A stretch of 64,000 bases of DNA, from assembly GCF_002259485.1 (NCBI RefSeq), contig NZ_NPGA01000020.1:310001-374000 (forward strand), read 5' to 3'. Below the pieces are notes generated by a model that saw only the letters and a program-made list of their open reading frames with translations, was not told the DNA's origin and did not search any database. Made by a program: the position numbers and the translations under genes. Below are positions 18,794 to 26,807 of this stretch, piece after piece. The DNA comes from Rhodococcus sp. 14-1411-2a (GTDB lineage: Bacteria > Actinomycetota > Actinomycetes > Mycobacteriales > Mycobacteriaceae). Each line of letters begins with the position of its first letter. Position 1 is the first letter of the stretch.

Positions 18794-19405
18794 TTACTGT
18801 GCGTCGATCGTCTGCAGCCGCTCCACGTACTTGGCGATGACGTCGACTTCGAGGTTGACCGGCGTTCCGACCTCGGCCGTGCCGAGAGTGGTCAGGTCGA
18901 GGGTGGTGGGGATCAGGGAGATCTCGAACCAGTGCGCACCGTCGTCGGTGCCGAGTCCGGAGACGGTGAGCGAGACGCCGTCGACGGTGATCGAGCCCTT
19001 CTCTACGACGTAGCGTGCGACCGAGGTGGGCAGTGCGATGCGTACGACCGTCCAGTTCTCCGACGGGGACCGGCTAATGATGGTCCCGGTGCCGTCCACA
19101 TGGCCCTGCACCAGGTGCCCACCGAGACGGCTGCCGAGCGCGGCTGCCCGCTCGAGGTTGACGCGGCTGCCCACATCGAGGGCGCCGAGGCTCGAGCGGA
19201 TCAGAGTTTCCTGCATGACGTCGGCGGTGAATCCGCCGTCGGGCAGCACCTCGACGACGGTCAGGCAGACGCCGTTCACCGCGATGGAGTCGCCGTGGCC
19301 TGCATCGGAGGTCACCACCGGTCCGCGGACGGTGAACCGCGCGGCGTCGGGAAGTTCGTCCTTGGCCACGATCTCGCCGAGCTCTTCGACAATTCCGGTG
19401 AACAT
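18794..19405 (-). CDS. ribE: Riboflavin synthase, alpha subunit
   Basis: Dismutates two lumazines to riboflavin. 203 residues made of two homologous lumazine-binding barrels. The first begins MFTGIVEELGEI and contains IAVNGVCLTVVEV. The second contains HLVQGHVDGTGTI and ITVDGVSLTVSGLG. The ATG directly follows the ribD stop with no gap, so the two are translationally coupled. A 71-bp gap separates it from ribBA. In M. tuberculosis the lipoprotein/efflux pair lprG-P55 is found between ribD and this gene; nothing intervenes here. Confidence 0.97.
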   Translation of the reverse strand: MFTGIVEELGEIVAKDELPDAARFTVRGPVVTSDAGHGDSIAVNGVCLTVVEVLPDGGFTADVMQETLIRSSLGALDVGSRVNLERAAALGSRLGGHLVQGHVDGTGTIISRSPSENWTVVRIALPTSVARYVVEKGSITVDGVSLTVSGLGTDDGAHWFEISLIPTTLDLTTLGTAEVGTPVNLEVDVIAKYVERLQTIDAQ

Positions 19406-20437
19406 CTACTTCGCTCCTTCGGGCACGACGCCGATCAGAATGTCGTTGCCGATCATGGTGACTGTCTCCGTGCGGAACCGAATTGCGTCGGCAATTGTTC
19501 CGATACCCGCATTCTCCACCGCTGCGGGCCCGCTGCCCAACACGGCCGGCGCGACGTACGCCACGACGCGGTCCACGAGCCCGGCGGCGAGGAACGCTCC
19601 GGCCAACGTCGGACCGCCTTCGAGCTGGATGTCGGTGTGCTCGTGCAGAGCGTCGATCACGGCGGCGGGGTCGTGTGTGTCCAGGAACACGGTAGGTGCG
19701 TCGGATCCACGGATTGCCGCGGTCGACGGAATCGGCCGAGATCCGACGACGACGCGGACGGGCTGGTGGGGCGCAAGGGTCCCGTCGGGACGTCGTGCGG
19801 TCAGGCGCGGGTCGTCGGCCAGTACGGTGCCGGTTCCCACCACGATGGCGTCGAGCTTGGCCCGTTCGGCGTGGACGTGCGCCCGGGACTGCGGTCCGGT
19901 GATCCACTGGCTCGTGCCGTCCGCCGCCGCGCTACGGCCGTCCAGGGTGGCGGCATACTTCCACGTCACGTGCGGCCGCCCGGTGCGTTGCTTGTGCAAC
20001 CAGGCTCGCAGCGGCCCCTGCCGCACCTCGGTCTCGCCGGTCCCCTGTTCGACGCGAATGCCCGCCGCGCGCAGGGTGTCTCCGCCGCCCGATGCGAGCG
20101 GATTCGGATCTGCGACGGCATGCACGACTGCGGCGATGCCCGCCGCGATCAGGGCCTGTGAGCACGGTCCGGTGCGGCCGGTGTGGTTGCAGGGTTCGAG
20201 GGTCACCACCGCGGTACCGCCGCGAGCTCGGTCCCCGGCCTCGGCCAGCGCGACGATCTCGGCGTGTGGTCCGCCGGGCGGGCGAGTCGAACCGATGCCG
20301 ACGACGATGCCGTCGGCATCGAGGATCACCGCGCCGACCGGGGGGTTGGGACTGCTGATGCCCCGGGCGGCTTCGGATGCCTCGACGGCGAGGGCCATGG
20401 CGTCCGCGACGGACAGTGTTGCGCCCTGGCCGTTCAT
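19406..20437 (-). CDS. ribD: Bifunctional pyrimidine deaminase/reductase of riboflavin synthesis
   Basis: Performs deamination and side-chain reduction of the riboflavin pyrimidine intermediate. The N-terminal deaminase domain has the zinc site GGPHAEIVAL (His-Ala-Glu near residue 61) and EPCNHTGRTGPC (two Cys). The C-terminal reductase domain, from about residue 155, shows YAATLDGRSAAADGTSQWI and ends with the IQLEGGPTLAGAFLAAGLVD motif. 343 residues, normal for a RibD fusion. Its ATG overlaps the rpe stop by 1 bp, and it abuts ribE. Confidence 0.96.
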   Translation of the reverse strand: MNGQGATLSVADAMALAVEASEAARGISSPNPPVGAVILDADGIVVGIGSTRPPGGPHAEIVALAEAGDRARGGTAVVTLEPCNHTGRTGPCSQALIAAGIAAVVHAVADPNPLASGGGDTLRAAGIRVEQGTGETEVRQGPLRAWLHKQRTGRPHVTWKYAATLDGRSAAADGTSQWITGPQSRAHVHAERAKLDAIVVGTGTVLADDPRLTARRPDGTLAPHQPVRVVVGSRPIPSTAAIRGSDAPTVFLDTHDPAAVIDALHEHTDIQLEGGPTLAGAFLAAGLVDRVVAYVAPAVLGSGPAAVENAGIGTIADAIRFRTETVTMIGNDILIGVVPEGAK

Positions 20438-21099
20438 TACGACAGGTGATGTGATGCGCGGGCGGCGCGGGCACGGAGGTCGCGCACGGCGACCGCGGGG
20501 TCGGCGGTGTTGTAGACGGCCGATCCGGCCACGAAACAGTCGATTCCGGCCTCCGCGGCCTGCTCGATCGTATCGGAGTTGATGCCGCCGTCGATTTCCA
20601 CTATCAGCCGGAGATCACCGGAATCGACAAGTGCCCGAACAGCTTTCGCCTTGGAGAGCACCTCGGGCAGGAACGACTGTCCGCCGAAGCCCGGCTCCAC
20701 GCTCATCACCAGCAGGGTGTCGAAGTCGCGCAGGATCTCGAGGTACGGCTCGATGGGTGTTCCCGGCTTGACGGACAGGCCTGCTTTCGCGCCCGCGGCG
20801 CGGATGTCGCGTGCCACTGCGGACGGGTCGTCGGTTGCCTCGGCGTGGAAGGTGACGTTGTACGCCCCGGCCTCGGCGTAGGGCGGAGCCCAGCGGGCCG
20901 GGTCCTCGATCATCAGGTGGCAGTCGAGGGGGATGTTCGTCGCCTTCAGCAAGCTCTCCACGACCGGCAGACCCAGGGTGAGGTTCGGCACGAAGTGCGC
21001 GTCCATGACGTCGACGTGCAGCCAGTCGGCTCCGGCCACCGCCTCGGCTTCGGCAGCCAGACGAGCGAAATCAGCGGACAGGATCGAGGGGGCAATCAT
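20437..21099 (-). CDS. rpe: Ribulose-phosphate 3-epimerase
   Basis: Interconverts ribulose 5-phosphate and xylulose 5-phosphate. TIM barrel with IAPSILSADFARL at the start, DWLHVDVMDAHFVPNLTLG, CHLMIEDPARW, MSVEPGFGGQSF and the closing VEIDGGINSDT motif. These carry the metal-binding His/Asp pairs. ATG 21099 gives 220 residues; an in-frame GTG four codons upstream (21111) is an alternative, and neither has a clear ribosome-binding site. Ribulose 5-phosphate is the substrate of RibB, so its place at the head of the riboflavin genes makes metabolic sense. Confidence 0.96.
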   Translation of the reverse strand: MIAPSILSADFARLAAEAEAVAGADWLHVDVMDAHFVPNLTLGLPVVESLLKATNIPLDCHLMIEDPARWAPPYAEAGAYNVTFHAEATDDPSAVARDIRAAGAKAGLSVKPGTPIEPYLEILRDFDTLLVMSVEPGFGGQSFLPEVLSKAKAVRALVDSGDLRLIVEIDGGINSDTIEQAAEAGIDCFVAGSAVYNTADPAVAVRDLRARAARASHHLS

Positions 21100-21147
21100 C
21101 GGGGAAACCACGATTGACGAGCCTAGCCCAGCCGGTATCGTTCGCCC

Positions 21148-21537
21148 ATGACCACCATGGATTACGCGGCGACGGTGATCGCCGAGTTGCCCGAGGTCAC
21201 CGAGGGTGTTCGGTACGGCCATCCGGCATGGTCGGTGGGCAAGAACGTCTTCGCGTGGATTCGGCCGTTCAGCAAGGCCGATCTGAAGCGGTTCGGCAGC
21301 GAGATTCCGCCCAGCGGGCCGATCCTCGCGGTCCGCACCGCTGATCCGAACGAAAAGGAAGCCATCCTCGCCGCCCACCCGCGGGCGTGCTTCACCATCC
21401 CGCATTTCGACGGGTTCGCCGCCGTTCTGGTCGACATCGACAACACCGGCGACGACGAACTGCGAGAACTGATCGTCGACGGCTGGCTGGTCTACGCCCC
21501 GAAGGATGTGGCCGAGACGTTCCTGGCCGGCGACTGA
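21148..21537 (+). CDS. MmcQ/YjbR family protein
   Basis: 129 residues. The pattern (GVRYGHPAWSVGKNVFAWIR near the N-terminus and ELIVDGWLVYAPK near the C-terminus) fits the YjbR/MmcQ fold, a small alpha/beta domain related to CyaY and often called DNA-binding on structural grounds. No enzymatic residues are evident. It is a lone plus-strand gene between rpe and rsmB. The ATG at 21148 lies 48 bp from the rpe start in the divergent direction, so the two share a very short promoter region. Its stop is 17 bp from the convergent rsmB stop. Confidence 0.8.
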   Translation: MTTMDYAATVIAELPEVTEGVRYGHPAWSVGKNVFAWIRPFSKADLKRFGSEIPPSGPILAVRTADPNEKEAILAAHPRACFTIPHFDGFAAVLVDIDNTGDDELRELIVDGWLVYAPKDVAETFLAGD

Positions 21538-21554
21538 TCACATCGGCATGCTGT

Positions 21555-23024
21555 TTACATCGGTTTACGCAGCGCCGCCATGAACATCGCGTCCGTACCG
21601 TGTCGGTGCGGCCACAGTTGCACCGACGTGCCGTCTCCGAGTTGTGGGACACCCGGCACCAGCTCACGGGTATCGAGCGGCTCGACGCCGTAGCGGCGGA
21701 TCGCGTCGGCGACGACGGCCGTGGTTTCGGACAGATGCGGCGAGCAGGTCGAGTACAGCACCACTCCACCGGGGCGAACCAGCTGTATTGCCGCTGCCAG
21801 CAGTTCTTTCTGCAGAGTCACGAGCGCCGCCACGTCGGAAGGTTGTCGACGCCAGCGTGCTTCGGGCCTGCGTCGCAGGGCACCGAGTCCGGTGCACGGC
21901 GCATCGACGAGCACTCGGTCGTAGCCGCCGTCGAGTCCGGACGCTCGACCGTCGACGGTGTGCACCGTCACCGGAAGATCTTTCGTCGTCTTCGACACCA
22001 GATCGGCTCGGTGCGGGGTCGGTTCGACGGCGTCGACCGTGGCACCGTCGATTTCGGCGATGGCACCGATCAGGGCAGCTTTACCGCCCGGTCCGGCGCA
22101 CAGGTCCAGCCACCGGCCACCGTCCTCGCCGACGAGCGGTGCCAGGGTGAGCGCCCGGCCGACGAGTTGACTGCCTTCGTCCTGCACTCCGGCCAACCCG
22201 TCACGGACGGCGTCGATCTTGCCGGGATCACCGCCGTCGAGGTGCACGGCATACGGCGAATAGGGCCCCTCTTCTCCCCCGGTGATCAGCGCCAGTTCTT
22301 CGGCGGAGATCTCTCCGGGCCGGGCGACCAGGTGCACCGAGGGGCGCGCGTCGTCGGCCTCGAGGACGGCGGCGAGTTCACCGGCGTCGGCACCGAGTGC
22401 ATCGGCGAAGGCCTGCGCGATCCACGTGGGATGCGCGTACTCGAACGCGAGGTGGCCGACGGGATCGACCCCCGCCTCGGGCGCAAGTTCGTCGACCCAC
22501 TGCGCCGCCGTACGTTCGGACACGCGCCGCAACACGGCGTTGACGAAACCTGCTTTGCCGGAACCGAATTCGGACCGAGCAAGGTCCACCGACGTGGCGA
22601 CGGCGGCGTGAGGAGCCACCCGGGTACGCAGCAGTTGGTACGAGCCGAGCCGCAGAATGTCGAGTAGTGGTCCGTCGATCTCGGCGGCGGGCCGACCGGC
22701 GGCGTGGGCGATCACCGCGTCGAGCACACCACGCGCTCGGGAAGCGCCGTACGCGAGTTCGGTGGCCAGTGCCGCGTCGCGTGAGTCGAGCTTGCGCTCT
22801 CGCAGCAAACCGGGCAGCACCAGGTTGGCGTAGGCATCCCGCTCGCGCACGGCCTTCAGCACGTCCCTGGCCGCGCGACGGGCCGGGTCGATCGCGTCGA
22901 CGGCACGGGGTCCCCCGCCCTGCGGGGGCCGGTTTCCCTTCGGACCACGCGCACCGGGCGACTTCTTGGTGGTCTTTCGGGCCGGACTCGACTCGCGCTT
23001 TCGAGGCCTGTCGGGTTCTGTCAT
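21555..23024 (-). CDS. rsmB: 16S rRNA (cytosine-5)-methyltransferase RsmB
   Basis: Methylates C967 of 16S rRNA (E. coli numbering) using S-adenosylmethionine. 489 residues. A basic, low-complexity tail (residues 1-45) is followed by a NusB-like RNA-binding domain (~45-190) and the methyltransferase domain. The latter has the SAM loop LDLCAGPGGKAALIGAI, the motif IV cysteine VDAPCTGLGALRRRPEARW and the catalytic motif VI cysteine VLYSTCSPHLSET. Both cysteines needed for the RNA m5C mechanism are present. It overlaps fmt by 4 bp, the fmt-rsmB order found in many bacteria. Confidence 0.95.
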   Translation of the reverse strand: MTEPDRPRKRESSPARKTTKKSPGARGPKGNRPPQGGGPRAVDAIDPARRAARDVLKAVRERDAYANLVLPGLLRERKLDSRDAALATELAYGASRARGVLDAVIAHAAGRPAAEIDGPLLDILRLGSYQLLRTRVAPHAAVATSVDLARSEFGSGKAGFVNAVLRRVSERTAAQWVDELAPEAGVDPVGHLAFEYAHPTWIAQAFADALGADAGELAAVLEADDARPSVHLVARPGEISAEELALITGGEEGPYSPYAVHLDGGDPGKIDAVRDGLAGVQDEGSQLVGRALTLAPLVGEDGGRWLDLCAGPGGKAALIGAIAEIDGATVDAVEPTPHRADLVSKTTKDLPVTVHTVDGRASGLDGGYDRVLVDAPCTGLGALRRRPEARWRRQPSDVAALVTLQKELLAAAIQLVRPGGVVLYSTCSPHLSETTAVVADAIRRYGVEPLDTRELVPGVPQLGDGTSVQLWPHRHGTDAMFMAALRKPM

Positions 23025-23944
23025 CGCGCTACCGCCGTATCGTCCAGCCGAGCGCCGCGCGCCCAGTCGAGTGCCTTCATGAGCTTCTTGCCCTGCGGTT
23101 GAACTTCGCCGAGAACCACTGCCGTCGTACCTGTTCCGATGTGCACCCCGGACTTGCGCACCTCGATCGAACCCGGCGCGAGCGTGTCCTCGGAGTGCTG
23201 AACCGGTGAGATCTTGACGCGGAGTTCACCGATCGTCGTCCATGCGCCCGGTGCGGGGGTCACCGATCTGATGTGCCGATCGACGAATGCAGCAGACCGC
23301 GTCCAGTCGATGCGTGCGGCGTCGACGCTGACCTTGCTCGCGTATGAGATCCCGTCCTCGGGCTGCGGATGCGCCGATGCCGTCCCGTCCTCGATCGCGT
23401 CGAGGGTGGCAGCGAGTAGGTCTGCTCCGCTCGACGCCAGCCGGGTGAGCAGGTCCCCCGTCGTGTCGGTTGCGCGTACCCGCTCGGTGACGACGCCGAG
23501 TACCGGGCCGGTGTCCATTCCCGCGTCGAGCAGGAAGGTGGAGGCACCGGTGATCTCGTCGCCTGCGGCGATGGCGGCCTGTACCGGCGCGGCACCTCGC
23601 CATGCGGGCAGCAACGAGAAGTGCAGATTGATCCAGCCGAAGCGAGGGATGTCCAGCACCGGCTGCGGCAGCAGTGCCCCGTACGCGACCACCGGACACA
23701 CGTCGGGTGCGAGTTCGGTGAGCTGTGAGACGAAATCCGGATCCGCGGGCTTCGCGGGTGTGAACACGGGGATTCCGTGCTCGTCGGCCAGCTGCCCGAC
23801 CGGTGAGCGCATCGTCTTGCGACCTCTACCGGCAGCGGCGTCGGGCCGAGTCACCACCGCGATCACCTCGTGGCGTTCGGACTCGAGCAGTGCCCGCAGC
23901 GACGGGACCGCGGGCTCCGGTGTACCGGCAAAGACGACGCGCAC
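23021..23944 (-). CDS. fmt: Methionyl-tRNA formyltransferase
   Basis: Formylates initiator Met-tRNA with 10-formyltetrahydrofolate. 307 residues. The N-terminal catalytic domain has RVVFAGTPEPAVPSLRALL, the active-site NLHFSLLPAWRGAAPVQ (Asn, His, SLLP motif) and an Asp in AGMDTGPVLG. The C-terminal OB-fold (from ~205) begins near RHIRSVTPAPGAW. The start is GTG, with AGGGAG 8 nt upstream as ribosome-binding site. That site lies inside the 3' arm of a strong hairpin (23952-23998). No def gene is adjacent. Confidence 0.96.
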   Translation of the reverse strand: MRVVFAGTPEPAVPSLRALLESERHEVIAVVTRPDAAAGRGRKTMRSPVGQLADEHGIPVFTPAKPADPDFVSQLTELAPDVCPVVAYGALLPQPVLDIPRFGWINLHFSLLPAWRGAAPVQAAIAAGDEITGASTFLLDAGMDTGPVLGVVTERVRATDTTGDLLTRLASSGADLLAATLDAIEDGTASAHPQPEDGISYASKVSVDAARIDWTRSAAFVDRHIRSVTPAPGAWTTIGELRVKISPVQHSEDTLAPGSIEVRKSGVHIGTGTTAVVLGEVQPQGKKLMKALDWARGARLDDTAVAR

Positions 23945-23951
23945 TCGAGCA

Positions 23952-23998
23952 ACTCCCTGGGATGGACGAAAGGATCTCGGGTGTCCATCCTAGGGAGT
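23952..23998 (-). promoter_or_regulatory. Hairpin between padR and fmt that includes the fmt ribosome-binding site
   Basis: Inverted repeat of 16 bp with one mismatch: ACTCCCTGGGATGGAC (23952-23967) and GTCCATCCTAGGGAGT (23983-23998), with a 15-nt loop. On the minus strand it starts 33 nt after the padR stop and ends 7 nt before the fmt GTG. It may be the padR terminator. However, the 3' arm contains AGGGAG, the only good ribosome-binding site for fmt, so a folded transcript would hide it. Confidence 0.6.
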
Positions 23999-24031
23999 CG
24001 CAAGCACTGCGGACGATTCCGCACCTGCCGG

Positions 24032-24832
24032 TCACGGCGCGTCGGGGGCGTCGACCGTGTCGTCGGGATCTCGATCGGTCGAACCGTCCTCGGCAAGTAT
24101 CCGATACAGCGACCTGCGGGCTTCGGTGAGAATCTCGGCGGCCCGCTCCACCTGTTTCGGTGTGCCCACTCCGGCGACCTGACCGGCTGCGCCCATCAAC
24201 TGGCCGATGAGCGCCCGAAGATCCCGGGCGTCGACTCCGACGGACTCTGCCACGTCGTCCCACGGGCTGCCCAGGTCGGCACGATGGGCCTCGATGTGTG
24301 TTCGACCCTCGTCGGTCAGCGCAGCGGTCTTGCGGCCGGCCACCTTGTCGATGAGGACCAGGCCCTCGTCTTCGAGTTGCGACAGGGCCGGATAGATGGA
24401 GCCAGGACTCGGCTTCCAGGTGCCGTTGCTCTTCTCGGCGATCTGCTGGATCAGTTCGTATCCGTGCATCGGACGTTCCTCGAGCAGCAGGAGGATTGCA
24501 GCGCGCACGTCCCCGCGACGCCCTCGCCCTCCCCGACCGCGACCTCGACCGAAATCTGCGTTCGGCCCGAAACCACCGGGACCGAAACCACCGGGACCGA
24601 AACCGGGGCGCATGCCTTCCGGTCCCCGTCCGAACGGCCCACCGGCACCGTGCCTGCTCCGTTCACCGTGACCTCTCCTGCCGCGGCCGCGCTCTCGTGG
24701 ACCGTGATCGTCCGACGGGCCGCGGTCCTCACTCTGCGCGACCCACATCTGGAACGGCGCGCCACGCATGTGTCGACGTGCTCCTGCGCGACGTCCGAAT
24801 TCGTGTGCGAAACCTTCGAATGCGTAATTCAT
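24032..24832 (-). CDS. PadR-family transcriptional regulator with long Gly/Arg-rich N-terminus
   Basis: 266 residues. The winged-helix PadR domain spans ~107-185 (VRAAILLLLEERPMHGYELI, then SPGSIYPALSQLEDEGLV, the family signature). It is followed by a helical C-terminal dimerisation region and an acidic end (STDRDPDDTVDAPDAP). Residues ~35-106 are extremely rich in Gly, Arg and Pro, with three tandem GFGPG units at ~77-90 and GRGRGRGGRGRRG next to the winged helix. The ATG is well supported by AAGGAG 7 nt upstream. PadR proteins usually repress their own gene and a neighbouring transporter or efflux gene; the divergent neighbour here is a diguanylate cyclase gene. No ligand can be assigned. 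Confidence 0.9.
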   Translation of the reverse strand: MNYAFEGFAHEFGRRAGARRHMRGAPFQMWVAQSEDRGPSDDHGPRERGRGRRGHGERSRHGAGGPFGRGPEGMRPGFGPGGFGPGGFGPNADFGRGRGRGGRGRRGDVRAAILLLLEERPMHGYELIQQIAEKSNGTWKPSPGSIYPALSQLEDEGLVLIDKVAGRKTAALTDEGRTHIEAHRADLGSPWDDVAESVGVDARDLRALIGQLMGAAGQVAGVGTPKQVERAAEILTEARRSLYRILAEDGSTDRDPDDTVDAPDAP

Positions 24833-24846
24833 GTCGTACTCCTTAG

Positions 24847-24874
24847 TATCGATTGACACAGCGACGATATATCG
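24847..24874. promoter_or_regulatory. Candidate PadR operator
   Basis: The padR leader region holds TATCGAT (24847-24853) and the perfect palindrome CGATATATCG (24865-24874), together giving a TATCG...CGATA inverted arrangement. They lie 15-42 bp upstream of padR in an otherwise GC-rich sequence. AT-rich dyads of this kind are typical autoregulatory PadR sites, but binding is inferred from position only. The same 127-bp gap must hold the promoter of the divergent cyclase gene. Confidence 0.4.
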
Positions 24875-25058
24875 CCAATAGATCTTTGGCAAGGTCCAGA
24901 GGCAACCTCCACGTTTCCGACTCCGAGGAACGCGCCCTGGACGGCTCTCGCTCGCTAGGATGACGCGGTCGGTACGAGCTCTCGTCCAACGGACCGAAAC
25001 AGCGGCCGGCTCTACCGCGCTCGCGCAACCACGCTCGCGCACCAACGAGGGAGGCCGT

Positions 25059-26807
25059 GTGGCCGGATCGACGAGGCGATGCGTGACCGTCGTGCTCGGA
25101 TGCGTCCTCGCCATCGTCCTGCTCGCCGGCTCCAACGTTCTCGGCCAACGAACCTCCGTACTGATCGACGACATCGCACAGCTCGCGGGAGGTATCACGG
25201 CGACGATCGTCTGCTGGCGGACGGCGTCGAGAAGAACGGGCACCGAACGGCAGTGGCGCGTTCTGATGGCCGCCGGAATGGCCTGCTGGAGTGCAGGCAT
25301 GGCGGTCTGGGCCTTCTATCGATCCGCTCTCGGCATGCCGCTGCCGACCGCGTCCGTCGCCGACGTCGGCTTCTTTCTCTTCCCGATCCTCGCCGTGCCT
25401 GCCCTGCTGGCCTTCGTCGGCCCGTCGCCCTGGCGGGCTGCCTCCAGTGCACGCCATGTCTGGGTGATGTCGTTGCTCGACGGGGCCGTCGTCGTCGGGT
25501 CGCTCTTCGTTCTCTCCTGGGCAACCGTGCTCGGCGCGGTCGTGCATTCGTCGGAATCCGACTCGATCGAGTTCCTGGTGGCGATCATGTACCCCATCAC
25601 CGACCTGGTACTCGTGGCCATGATCGTGCTGCTCGCCGTGATCCCGAGGATCGCCGCGCGATATCGGACGCAGCTCACCCTGCTCGGCGCCGGAATCCTG
25701 ATGATGGCGATATCCGACAGCATCTACGCGTATCTCGTCGCCACCGGTGCGGACTTCATGCCGGTTCTGACCGACGGCGGATTCATCGCAGGCACAGCGC
25801 TCATCGCTCTCGCGGCTGCTGCCCCGAGGACCGTGGACGACAACCCGGCACCGCGTGACTCGTCGACGCACGGCTCGTCGCTGTACGGATCGTCGCTGCA
25901 CGGATCGCAGCCCACCGAGTCGGACTGCACCGAGGCCGTCACCGGCGCGAGAACGCAATTGCTGTTGCCGTACGCACTCATGGGTGCGATCGGGATCGTG
26001 TTGGCGATACTGCGGGTGCAGACCGGAGAGCTGGACTCGACCGTGGTGATACTCGGGGTTGCAGTGGTGTTGCTCTCACTCGTTCGCCAGGTGATCACCC
26101 TGGTGCAGAACGACAATCTGCTGCGAAGCCTGACTCGGGCGCAGGCCGAGTTGACGTACCGCGCGCATCACGACGGGTTGACCGGATTGCTCAACCGGTC
26201 GTCGTTCGACGAACACCTTCGAGCGGCGGTGCACGACGCCCGAGCGGGCCGGGGCCGCGCCGTCCTGCTGCTCATCGACCTCGACGACTTCAAGAGCGTC
26301 AACGACAGATTCGGACACGGCGGCGGCGACCGACTACTGGTCGAACTCGCACGCCGCCTCGAGCGATGCGTCGTGGACGGAGTAGTGGCGCGCTTCGGCG
26401 GCGACGAGTTCACCGCCCTGGTGTACGCCGACCTCGATGCCGGTCGCGCGACGGCGGTCCGCATCGCCGAGACGATGCGGACCGCCCACGAGATCGACGG
26501 CCATTCGGTGTCGGTCGGCGTGTGCGTGGGCGTGGTGCAGATCGGTCAGCTCGACCGCACACCCCACGACAGCACGAGCGTGGCCGGCTCCGACACCGCC
26601 GACGAGGACGAGCTGATGCGGCTGGCCGATCGAGCGATGTACGAGGCCAAACGCGAGGGCAAGGCCGGTATCTACGCCTACGACACCGCGGGTGCACTCA
26701 CCGCGGTGCCGAGCACCTCAGATCAGGCGACCCTGGGGACCAGGCCGAAAATGGTTGCAGGTGAACCGGATCCGGCTCGGTTGATCGGGCCGCCGACCAG
26801 AACGTAG
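25059..26807 (+). CDS. Membrane-bound diguanylate cyclase (GGDEF)
   Basis: The N-terminal ~350 residues form about nine or ten hydrophobic helices (the first VTVVLGCVLAIVLLAGSNVL). A C-terminal GGDEF domain follows, with HHDGLTGLLNRSSFDEHL, LLIDLDDFKSVNDRFGH and an intact RFGGDEF (447-451). It is therefore predicted to make cyclic di-GMP. The RxxD inhibitory site expected upstream of GGDEF is absent. Residues 271-285 are three 5-residue units (HGSSL, YGSSL, HGSQP) from a 15-bp tandem repeat, in a loop between helices. GTG 25059 is chosen because of AGGGAGG 4 nt upstream; ATG 24960 is an in-frame alternative. No EAL domain. The last ~30 residues overlap the convergent gene. Confidence 0.88.
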   Translation: MAGSTRRCVTVVLGCVLAIVLLAGSNVLGQRTSVLIDDIAQLAGGITATIVCWRTASRRTGTERQWRVLMAAGMACWSAGMAVWAFYRSALGMPLPTASVADVGFFLFPILAVPALLAFVGPSPWRAASSARHVWVMSLLDGAVVVGSLFVLSWATVLGAVVHSSESDSIEFLVAIMYPITDLVLVAMIVLLAVIPRIAARYRTQLTLLGAGILMMAISDSIYAYLVATGADFMPVLTDGGFIAGTALIALAAAAPRTVDDNPAPRDSSTHGSSLYGSSLHGSQPTESDCTEAVTGARTQLLLPYALMGAIGIVLAILRVQTGELDSTVVILGVAVVLLSLVRQVITLVQNDNLLRSLTRAQAELTYRAHHDGLTGLLNRSSFDEHLRAAVHDARAGRGRAVLLLIDLDDFKSVNDRFGHGGGDRLLVELARRLERCVVDGVVARFGGDEFTALVYADLDAGRATAVRIAETMRTAHEIDGHSVSVGVCVGVVQIGQLDRTPHDSTSVAGSDTADEDELMRLADRAMYEAKREGKAGIYAYDTAGALTAVPSTSDQATLGTRPKMVAGEPDPARLIGPPTRT

